NCBI RefSeq assembly: GCF_946998835.1 | Contig: NZ_CAMQAZ010000044.1 | Span: 1-11,022 of the forward strand | Length of the DNA: 11,022 nucleotides | DNA from: an uncultured Corynebacterium sp. | Lineage (GTDB): Bacteria > Actinomycetota > Actinomycetes > Mycobacteriales > Mycobacteriaceae | Direction of reading: 5' to 3' | Shown: positions 1 through 5,245 of the stretch, one piece after another | Layout of the letters: the number at the start of each line of letters is the position of its first letter | Numbering within the stretch: the first letter of the stretch is position 1 | Made by a program: the position numbers and the translations under genes | The notes under the pieces: generated by a model | What the model saw: the letters and a program-made list of their open reading frames with translations, nothing else | Database searches by the model: none | Told to the model about the DNA's origin: nothing

Positions 1-8
1 TTTTACCA

Positions 9-1466
9 ATGGGTAAGTTCAAACCCAGCAGCGACCAGACAACTCCGGAAGGAATCCAACGGTTCATCCGGGACAATGACATCCGCTGGGTAGACGTCCA
101 GTTCACCGACGTTCCCGGCATCGAACAGCACCTGACTGTCCCAGCATCCGAGTTCGATGAGGACTCCGCTTACGAGGGCCTCGCATTCGATGGCTCGTCG
201 ATTGCGGGTTACACCTCGGTGGATAACTCCGACATGATGCTGCTGCCCGACCTGGACACGGCTTTCATCGATCCGTTCCGAAAGTCGAAGACGCTGAACG
301 TGAAGTTCTTCGTCCATGATCCACACACCCGCGAGCCGTTCAGCCGCGACCCGCGCAACATTGCCCGCAAGGCCGAGAACTACCTGAACGAGTTGGGCTT
401 CGCCGACACTTGCAATTTCGGCGCCGAGGCGGAGTTCTACATCTTCGACTCGGTCCGCTACGACTCCACTTCAAACAAGTCCTTCCACGAGGTTGACTCG
501 GTGGAGGGCTGGTGGAACTCCGGTGTGAAGGAGAACCCGGACGGCACCCGCAACCTGGGGCACAAGGTGCGCACCAAGGGTGGCTACTTCCCTACCGCTC
601 CGTATGACCACATGCAGGATCTTCGCGATGAAATCGGCGAGCACCTGCAGGATGTTGGCTTCCATGTTGAGCGCTCCCACCACGAGATGGGTTCGGGTGG
701 GCAGCAGGAGATTAACTACCGTTTCAATACCCTGCTGCACGCCGCCGATGACATGCAGACCTTCAAGTACGTGGTGAAGAACACTGCCAAGTTCAACCAG
801 AAGTCGGCCACCTTCATGCCGAAGCCCCTGGCTGGCGATGGCGGCTCCGGTATGCACATCCACCAGTCACTGTGGAAGGACGGCAAGCCGCTGTTCCACG
901 ACGAAAACGGCTACGGTGGACTGTCGGACATGGCGCGCTACTACATCGGTGGCATCCTGAAGCACGCCGGCGCGGTGCTGGCTTTCACCAACCCGACGAT
1001 GAACAGCTACCACCGCCTGGTTCCGGGCTTCGAGGCTCCCGTTAACCTCGTCTACAGCCAGGAGAACCGCTCGGCCGCCATCCGTATCCCGATTACCGGC
1101 GCAAACCCGAAGGCAAAGCGCATTGAGTTCCGCGCTCCGGACCCGTCGGGCAACCCGTACTTGGCTTTCACCGCTGCAATGATGGCTGGTCTCGACGGCA
1201 TCAAGAACCGCATCGAGCCGGGCAAGCCGATTGACAAGGATCTCTACGAGCTGCCGCCAGAGGAACTCAAGGACGTCCCAACCGTCCCGCATTCGCTGGA
1301 AGGTGCACTGAAGGCGCTGGAGGAGGACCACGAGTTCCTGCTTGCCGGCGATGTCTTCACACAGGATCTCATCGACGCGCATATCCGCTACAAGTTCGAG
1401 CAGGAGATTATGCCGGCACGTCTGCGCCCGACGACGCAGGAGTTCGAGCTCTACTACGACTGCTAG
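9..1466 (+). CDS. glnA: Type I glutamine synthetase GlnA
   Basis: Makes glutamine from glutamate, ammonia and ATP in the cytoplasm, the main entry of ammonia into metabolism. The 485 residues cover the whole family: N-terminal beta-grasp domain with FDGSSIAG, the metal/glutamate site NFGAEAEFYIFD, the ATP-site region KPLAGDGGSGMHIHQSLW (family usually has DNGSG, here DGGSG), NSYHRLVPGFEAP and RAPDPSGNPYLAF. Tyr413 in DLYELPPEE matches the tyrosine adenylylated by GlnE in E. coli and actinobacteria, so covalent control is likely (inference). The C-terminus EFELYYDC is close to corynebacterial GlnA, which is about 477 residues; the excess is at the N-terminus. Only 8 bases precede the ATG, so its ribosome binding site, promoter and any AmtR operator are outside the window, and an upstream start cannot be excluded. 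Confidence 0.97.
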   Translation: MGKFKPSSDQTTPEGIQRFIRDNDIRWVDVQFTDVPGIEQHLTVPASEFDEDSAYEGLAFDGSSIAGYTSVDNSDMMLLPDLDTAFIDPFRKSKTLNVKFFVHDPHTREPFSRDPRNIARKAENYLNELGFADTCNFGAEAEFYIFDSVRYDSTSNKSFHEVDSVEGWWNSGVKENPDGTRNLGHKVRTKGGYFPTAPYDHMQDLRDEIGEHLQDVGFHVERSHHEMGSGGQQEINYRFNTLLHAADDMQTFKYVVKNTAKFNQKSATFMPKPLAGDGGSGMHIHQSLWKDGKPLFHDENGYGGLSDMARYYIGGILKHAGAVLAFTNPTMNSYHRLVPGFEAPVNLVYSQENRSAAIRIPITGANPKAKRIEFRAPDPSGNPYLAFTAAMMAGLDGIKNRIEPGKPIDKDLYELPPEELKDVPTVPHSLEGALKALEEDHEFLLAGDVFTQDLIDAHIRYKFEQEIMPARLRPTTQEFELYYDC

Positions 1467-1503
1467 TACGCGCCCCAGTAACGCTCGCTTGACGACGGTT
1501 CCC

Positions 1504-1545
1504 ACGCCGCTGCCCTACCTAACGGTCTTGGGGTAGCGGTGTTTT
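1504..1545 (+). terminator. Intrinsic terminator after glnA
   Basis: A 12-base arm at 1504-1515 (ACGCCGCTGCCC) pairs with 1531-1542 (GGGTAGCGGTGT), with two G-U pairs. The loop is 15 bases and a short T run follows at 1542-1545. It lies 38 bases after the glnA stop and probably ends a monocistronic glnA transcript. Confidence 0.75.
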
Positions 1546-1629
1546 CGTCGGTGCATGGTTTTTGTTAAGCATTTTTAGTAGAGCTAGCACTACTGCGAGC
1601 TAGACAGATCGCAGCTACCCTTGATTGTT

Positions 1630-1824
1630 ATGAACAACAAGTCACTAACTCGTTCCACCAATAACAAGATGGTTGCCGGTGTGCTCGGTGGATTTGCCGA
1701 GTACTTCAACTGGGATGCGACTTTGCTGCGCGTTGTATTTGTCGCCTCTTTCCTGATGCCGGGCCCGCAGTTTCTTATCTACATCGCAGCGTGGATTATC
1801 ATGCCGAAGGATAATTACCTCTAG
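1630..1824 (+). CDS. Small PspC-domain membrane protein (first copy)
   Basis: A 64-residue protein that is essentially one PspC domain. A basic N-terminus (SLTRSTNNKM) precedes VAGVLGGFAEYFNWDATLLRV, the typical start of the domain. A hydrophobic segment from VVFVASFL to IYIAAWIIMP follows and should cross or insert in the membrane. In the phage-shock family PspC senses membrane stress; stand-alone copies like this are common in actinobacteria and their role is not settled. ATG 1630 was chosen over the in-frame TTG at 1621. Neither has a clear Shine-Dalgarno, and a TACCCT at 1616-1621 could be a -10 box of a nearly leaderless message (weak). The gene lies between two terminators, so it is probably transcribed alone. 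Confidence 0.85.
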   Translation: MNNKSLTRSTNNKMVAGVLGGFAEYFNWDATLLRVVFVASFLMPGPQFLIYIAAWIIMPKDNYL

Positions 1825-1856
1825 GCACGTCCCATTAATTTCCCGCCCTCAGGTTG

Positions 1857-1893
1857 CCCCAGATTCTGACATCACAACAGAGTCTGGGGTTTT
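1857..1893 (+). terminator. Intrinsic terminator after first PspC gene
   Basis: CCCCAGATTCTG (1857-1868) pairs with CAGAGTCTGGGG (1878-1889) through one G-U pair, with a 9-base loop. TTTT at 1890-1893 and a second T-rich stretch follow. Confidence 0.9.
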
Positions 1894-2275
1894 GTATTTT
1901 CACAATCTGCATCCACATGAAAGGTGCCGTCATAAGTGCCACACAAGAGGAATCGACATAGCCAAACCTTGGAGCATTTATCTACTGAATGACACAACTT
2001 CCAAGAAATCCACAAAGAAAATTTACCGCTCACGAAATAACCGCCTCCTCGGCGGCGTCCTCGCCGGCATCGCAGAAAGCCAAGGCTGGGATATCCCCCT
2101 CACGCGAATGGTCTACGTCATCCTCCCCTGCGTGGCCGCGATGATTGGCTGGGAAATTGGCGCAGGATTCCTGGTGCTTTACCTTTTGGCCTGGTTCGTC
2201 CTGCCAGATGGTACGTACACGCTTGACGACGACCCAAGCGACCCCAACTCCACTGGAAAAGCAAATACGCAATAG
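1892..2275 (+). CDS. PspC-domain membrane protein (second copy), start unresolved
   Basis: The second PspC protein in tandem. The domain begins near KIYRSRNNRLLGGVLAGIAESQGWD (written here as consecutive parts: basic KIYRSRNNR, then LLGGVLAGIAESQGWD). A long hydrophobic stretch up to YLLAWFVLPDGTY and an acidic tail rich in Asp and Pro follow. The coordinates start at the only in-frame ATG, GTG or TTG, a TTG at 1892, but this sits inside the T run of the preceding terminator and is an unlikely real start. A good AGAGGA at 1946-1951 lies six bases before an in-frame ATA at 1958. Starting there would give 105 residues with the complete PspC domain. The domain itself is secure and the N-terminus is not. 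It is probably a divergent paralogue of the upstream gene. Confidence 0.75.
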   Translation: MYFHNLHPHERCRHKCHTRGIDIAKPWSIYLLNDTTSKKSTKKIYRSRNNRLLGGVLAGIAESQGWDIPLTRMVYVILPCVAAMIGWEIGAGFLVLYLLAWFVLPDGTYTLDDDPSDPNSTGKANTQ

Positions 2276-2593
2276 CCGTCAAGCTTAATAAGATTGATAT
2301 CCTTCCGTTACTCACAGCGCCCTCACCAGCATTAATCCAATTTCGCAACCGCGCAAATTAGATAACGAATTGTACAAAAGCCGCCGGATTTACCGCATCT
2401 GACTTGCACTCACTCCAAAATTACCTAAGGTCTCTTCTGTACGGCATTGAAGACGCAATACATTCTTCTATCGCCTTCTATTGCATGAAATTCAAAAGAA
2501 TTGTCCGTTCTTCTTGAATTCAATTTTCGCTATAGCGAGAATTTTCAATAATCAAATATTTCCCTAATTAGCGACAAAGAAAGTGAATTTGTA
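2276..2593 (+). other. AT-rich spacer before the lipoprotein gene
   Basis: These 318 bases have no convincing gene. The composition is clearly more AT-rich than the flanking genes, as expected for a promoter region. It holds a TTGAATTCAA palindrome at 2514-2523 overlapping a longer palindrome at 2522-2543, and the interrupted inverted repeat AATTTCGC / GCAAATT around 2339-2359. No -35/-10 pair with normal spacing stands out; TTGTCC at 2501 and TATAGC at 2531 are 24 bases apart. No clear terminator for the second PspC gene is visible. Confidence 0.5.
2522..2543. promoter_or_regulatory. 22-base imperfect palindrome, possible operator
   Basis: The core TCGCTATAGCGA (2527-2538) is a perfect 12-base palindrome. 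Symmetry extends four A/T bases further on each side beyond one mismatched pair. It lies 51 bases upstream of the lipoprotein ATG and contains a -10-like TATAGC. A dimeric repressor site is plausible, but I do not recognise the regulator. Confidence 0.4.
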
Positions 2594-3220
2594 ATGCAGA
2601 ACAAGAAGATGCCCCGTATCGCTACCGCAATCGTTGGTTCCGCTGCTCTTCTCGGCGGCCTGGCTGCCTGTTCTTCCGACGAAGCCCAGGACGCTGCTAA
2701 CAATGCCAAGGACCAGGCTGGTCAGGTAGCAACCGATGCCACCGACAAGGCTGGCGACGCTATGAACGACGCCAAGGATCAGGCTGGCGAGGCTGCGGAT
2801 GGTGCTAAGGACAAAGCTAACGAGGCTATGAACGGTCTGGGCCTGGGCGACGCTGCTGGCGAGGATGTGGCAGAAGCTGACCTGCCTGCGTCCATCACCG
2901 AGGCAGCTTCTTCCTTCACCTCCCCGTACGGTACTGAAGCTGGCGAATTCAAGTCCGCTAAGAAGGTTGGCGACGCAGTTGCCGCTGAGTACGAGAACGT
3001 TACCTTCGTTGAGTCCCCGGAAACCGGTGGTGCACAGCCTCTAATTGGTAAGATTCGTGAGACCTGGGTCGCCAACGGTGCACTGGAGAACGAGATTGGT
3101 CTGCCGACCGCTCCGGAGTCCGAGATTGAAAACGGCTGGGAGCAGCCGTTCACCAAGGACACCATGAAGTGGACCTCTGAGGATGGCCAGAACTACACCG
3201 ACTCTTACGAGAATAAGTAG
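2594..3220 (+). CDS. Lipoprotein with LEA-like 11-residue repeats and one LGFP repeat
   Basis: A 208-residue predicted exported lipoprotein. Residues 1-25 form a signal peptide: basic MQNKKMPR, hydrophobic core, then lipobox LAAC with the lipidated Cys26. Residues 27-81 are five 11-residue repeats (for example AKDQAGQVATD and AKDQAGEAADG), rich in Ala, Asp and Lys, which should form a long amphipathic helix. Residues 150-193 match an LGFP repeat (IGKIRETW, GALENEIGLPT, E, GWEQPF, MKW), a module linked to corynebacterial and mycobacterial cell-wall proteins. My inference is a membrane-anchored spacer that presents an LGFP module to the envelope; no catalytic site is visible. The ATG has a weak GAAAG 10 bases upstream. 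Strong signal-peptide logic supports this start. A hairpin terminator follows 20 bases after the stop. Confidence 0.9.
   Translation: MQNKKMPRIATAIVGSAALLGGLAACSSDEAQDAANNAKDQAGQVATDATDKAGDAMNDAKDQAGEAADGAKDKANEAMNGLGLGDAAGEDVAEADLPASITEAASSFTSPYGTEAGEFKSAKKVGDAVAAEYENVTFVESPETGGAQPLIGKIRETWVANGALENEIGLPTAPESEIENGWEQPFTKDTMKWTSEDGQNYTDSYENK
2672..2836 (+). repeat. Five in-frame 33-base repeats encoding 11-mers
   Basis: The units begin at residues 27, 38, 49, 60 and 71 of the lipoprotein with no gaps: SSDEAQDAANN, AKDQAGQVATD, ATDKAGDAMND, AKDQAGEAADG, AKDKANEAMNG. The consensus is A-K-D-(Q/K)-A-(G/N) followed by a variable Ala/Asp/Asn half. The nucleotide copies are diverged, so this is a protein-level repeat rather than a recent duplication. 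Confidence 0.85.
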
Positions 3221-3240
3221 TTCAACAAGAGCAGATTCAC

Positions 3241-3268
3241 AAAAGCGCGCCTCGCGGCGCGCTTTTTT
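3241..3268. terminator. Bidirectional terminator between convergent genes
   Basis: AAAAGCGCGCC (3241-3251) pairs perfectly with GGCGCGCTTTT (3256-3266) around a TCGC tetraloop, with TTTTTT at 3263-3268. The A run on the other side gives a T run on the minus strand. It can therefore end both the lipoprotein gene and the convergent tag gene, whose stop is 44 bases away. Confidence 0.93.
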
Positions 3269-3311
3269 GGTTCTCTCCCGCAGGTAGTCGACCTTCTCTC
3301 CCCCCCCTCAG

Positions 3312-3929
3312 CTAGTCAAAGACACCAGAGGCACCGCGTCGATGTGCACCGACAATATTGATATCGACAATTCCCACGGCAGCCATTGATGCAAAGACCG
3401 TGGTGGGGCCGACGAACTTAAAGCCGGCTTTCTTCAATGCCTTCGCAAGCGCCTTCGACTCTTCAGAGAAGCTCGGAACCTCTTCGATGGAGTGTGGCTC
3501 GGGCGACTTCTCCGGTTTGAAAGACCACATGAGGTCAGCCAACCCGCCTTGCTCCCGCAGGGCAATTGTCGCCGCAGCATTATTAATCACTGCAGTTATT
3601 TTCCGGCGATTCCGAATGATGCGTTCGTCATTCATCAGCCGTTTGACATCGTCATCGCCGAAATCGGCAACTACATCAGGATCAAAGTTTGCGAAGGCCT
3701 CCTGAAAAGCAGGACGCTTCTTCAGAACTGTCTCCCACGACAGCCCCGCCTGAAATACCTCCAAGCTGAGCCGTTCATACAGCCCTTGCTCGTCACGCAC
3801 CGGCATCCCCCATTCGGTGTCGTAATACTCCCGCAGTAGCTCGCTGTGAGATGCCCAAGCAGGTCGAGCTAATCCATCCTCACCGACGATGAGCCCATTG
3901 TTTTCCGTGTAATCCGATCCAATTTTCAT
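3312..3929 (-). CDS. tag: DNA-3-methyladenine glycosylase I (Tag), zinc site lost
   Basis: A base-excision repair enzyme that removes 3-methyladenine from alkylated DNA. The 205 residues match E. coli Tag along the whole length: YDTEWGMPV, LSLEVFQAGLSWETVLKKRPAF with the catalytic-type Glu57 and Trp65, the helix-hairpin-helix region around DERIIRNRRKI, LMWSFKP, and the C-terminal ALKKAGFKFVGPTT. It differs from E. coli and M. tuberculosis Tag at the zinc snap: the positions of Cys4, His17, His175 and Cys179 are here Pro23, Tyr36, Asn191 and Ala195. There is an extra stretch of about 19 residues at the N-terminus. On the minus strand AAAGGAAAG lies just upstream of the ATG, which supports this start. 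The panE-like gene is 123 bases upstream on the same strand, and co-transcription is possible. Confidence 0.93.
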   Translation of the reverse strand: MKIGSDYTENNGLIVGEDGLARPAWASHSELLREYYDTEWGMPVRDEQGLYERLSLEVFQAGLSWETVLKKRPAFQEAFANFDPDVVADFGDDDVKRLMNDERIIRNRRKITAVINNAAATIALREQGGLADLMWSFKPEKSPEPHSIEEVPSFSEESKALAKALKKAGFKFVGPTTVFASMAAVGIVDINIVGAHRRGASGVFD

Positions 3930-3969
3930 GAGTCTTTCCTTTCCCCCAATTTCGGTTTGACTTCACTGA

Positions 3970-4050
3970 ACGCCGCAGCATCACACGCCGAAGCACCATA
4001 CGCCACAGCGCTCGACTATCACGCCGCAACGCTACACGCCACAGCGCAGC
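3970..4050. repeat. 15-base-period degenerate tandem repeat
   Basis: Five copies of ACGCCRCAGC-like sequence start at 3970, 3985, 4000, 4021 and 4036. The spacings are therefore 15, 15, 21 and 15, all multiples of three. The copies read ACGCCGCAGC, ACGCCGAAGC, ACGCCACAGC, ACGCCGCAAC, ACGCCACAGC. The array fills most of the 123-base spacer between the panE stop and the tag start. No stable hairpin or start codon with a ribosome binding site accounts for it. Confidence 0.8.
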
Positions 4051-4052
4051 GT

Positions 4053-4982
4053 TTAATTCTTGTGGTCATTCTCATGCTCATGCTGACGTCCAACCAGAGC
4101 GCCGTGCACCAAATCCAATGTCGGTGTCTCCACTTTCGCCTTCTGCCCCATACGGCGAATTGCGCCGATTTGGGCATCGAGCTCATTGGCGAGCCCCGCG
4201 GTGTAGTCACGCTGCATCGACGAGGTATTGTCGTAGCCCTGCGCATCGGTGAAGGCCAAGGTTCGCGGCACGATGTCCTCCGGCAGAGCGACACCGCAAG
4301 CGCGACCAACCGTCTCGGTTTCTTCAAACATCCGAGTCAGGCTGCCGCGCATTTCCTCACGCAGGTAGCCAATCGGGCTATCTGCCAGGGCACCGAGCGC
4401 ACCGAGGTTAGCCACGAACATCGCCTTTGCCCAGATATCGACCCAGATATCCGGCAGTTGCTCACCGCCGAGGCCAGCCCCATGCAGCGCCTCGATAACC
4501 TCTCCTACGAGGTCATCGGTAGAGCCATCGAATGTGCCGATGTTCAAGCTCATCGGCCCCGGACGGAACGTGACTTCCGCAGGGCCAGTATGGATAAAGA
4601 AGCCGCGGATAACGCCCGGGAACACCTTGTCCTCGCCGAAACGCTGCGCTGCCAAATACGGGATTTCCACCGAGTTATGAGTGGTCACCACCGCCGCACC
4701 GGCCGGAACCTGCGGGAAGGGATCGTTGCCCGGCAGCGCCTTGGTCGCCGCAATCACAACATCGACATCAATGCCATCAGCGGTGAGCTCATCCCAGTTG
4801 TCGGCTGCCTTCACTGGGATGATGCTGCGCTCTCCGTGCTCGTCGAAAAGCGTGAGCCCCACCTCACGAAGACGTGTCAGGGTCTCACCACGCGCGAGAA
4901 AGACGACATCATAACCAGCTTCAACGAGGCGACCGCCAAACCAACCGCCGACGGCTCCTACACCTAAAATTCCGATCCTCAT
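4053..4982 (-). CDS. panE: Ketopantoate reductase family protein (PanE/ApbA)
   Basis: Predicted NADPH-dependent reductase of the 2-dehydropantoate 2-reductase family, which makes pantoate for coenzyme A. With the ATG at 4982 it has 309 residues, normal for the family. A Rossmann motif GILGVGAVGGWFGGRL opens the protein. VVIAATKA and the THNSVE turn follow; the Asn fits the substrate-binding Asn. The C-terminal domain has the catalytic-type Lys in WAKAMFVANL and a SSMQRDYTAGLANELDAQIG helix with the conserved Ser, Asp and Glu. The GTG at 4991 is also in frame, but AAGGTGG (minus strand, 4988-4994) lies five bases before the ATG at 4982, which decides the start. The C-terminus ends in a His/Glu-rich tail. 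Several family members have other 2-ketoacid substrates, so the exact substrate is inferred. Confidence 0.88.
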   Translation of the reverse strand: MRIGILGVGAVGGWFGGRLVEAGYDVVFLARGETLTRLREVGLTLFDEHGERSIIPVKAADNWDELTADGIDVDVVIAATKALPGNDPFPQVPAGAAVVTTHNSVEIPYLAAQRFGEDKVFPGVIRGFFIHTGPAEVTFRPGPMSLNIGTFDGSTDDLVGEVIEALHGAGLGGEQLPDIWVDIWAKAMFVANLGALGALADSPIGYLREEMRGSLTRMFEETETVGRACGVALPEDIVPRTLAFTDAQGYDNTSSMQRDYTAGLANELDAQIGAIRRMGQKAKVETPTLDLVHGALVGRQHEHENDHKN

Positions 4983-5090
4983 AGCTGCCACCTTACGACC
5001 TCAGCGTAGAAGGCGAAGGAGGTTGAATGAGGTTGTCCACAAGCAATCTGAGCTATCCCCAAATGCAAACACTGGGCTTGCGCTACGTCC

Positions 5091-5120
5091 TTGCCAACAC
5101 TATGGGGAGCGGAGTAAGGT
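5091..5120 (+). promoter_or_regulatory. Candidate promoter of the PTS operon
   Basis: TTGCCA (5091-5096) and TAAGGT (5115-5120) are separated by 18 bases. Transcription would begin near 5127, about 17 bases before the RAT, a usual distance for this type of leader. The -10 box is only a partial match, and no palindromic GlxR site was seen nearby. Confidence 0.4.
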
Positions 5121-5143
5121 TGGAGTCAATAGATATCAACCCA

Positions 5144-5170
5144 GGGTTGTTACTCTTTTGAGGCAAGACC
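5144..5170 (+). promoter_or_regulatory. Ribonucleic antiterminator (RAT) for a BglG/LicT-type protein
   Basis: The RNA begins GGGTTGTTACTC and ends GAGGCAAGACC around a TTTT loop. This matches the conserved blocks of the Bacillus sacB and bglP RATs, where GG.TTGTTACTG and CAGGCAAGACC or CAGGCAAAACC flank a short loop. The apical loop here is two bases shorter. The final GACC (5167-5170) is also the first part of the terminator stem that follows, so the two structures exclude each other. The expected ligand is the PRD antiterminator encoded two genes downstream. Confidence 0.92.
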
Positions 5171-5206
5171 TGAGGCCCACAGTTCGTGGTGCCTCGGGTC
5201 TTTTTT
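5165..5206 (+). terminator. Leader terminator controlled by the RAT
   Basis: GACCTGAGGC (5167-5176) pairs with GCCTCGGGTC (5191-5200) through one G-U pair. The stem continues inward with CCAC/GTGG (5177-5180 with 5186-5189) and ends in TTTTTT (5201-5206). AA at 5165-5166 can extend the stem outward. Formation should stop transcription 40 bases before the permease ATG unless the RAT is stabilised. Confidence 0.93.
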
Positions 5207-5245
5207 GCGTTTAACGGCCCTGTTCTACCGTGAAAGAAGGTCACG

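Noticed and set aside
867..1505. 212-codon minus-strand frame inside glnA
   Set aside because: Antisense shadow of the conserved glutamine synthetase; no motifs.
1989..2050. ATG at 1989 as start of the second PspC gene
   Set aside because: It is in a different frame from the PspC domain (97 bases from the TTG at 1892), so it cannot start it without a frameshift.
3300..3307. Run of eight C bases next to the tag stop, as a phase-variation tract
   Set aside because: It lies outside the coding frame, past the tag stop codon, so slippage would not change a protein.
3957..4967. 336-codon plus-strand reading frame opposite the ketopantoate reductase gene
   Set aside because: It is the antisense shadow of a gene with clear Rossmann and catalytic motifs. 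It has no family motif and no ribosome binding site.
5033..5041. TTGTCCACA, a DnaA-box-like 9-mer
   Set aside because: A single copy, without a cluster, dnaA, dnaN or an AT-rich unwinding region, is expected by chance.
5023..5214. 63-codon frame across the PTS leader, as a possible leader peptide
   Set aside because: It crosses the RAT and terminator, lacks a ribosome binding site, and the region is fully explained by the RNA switch.
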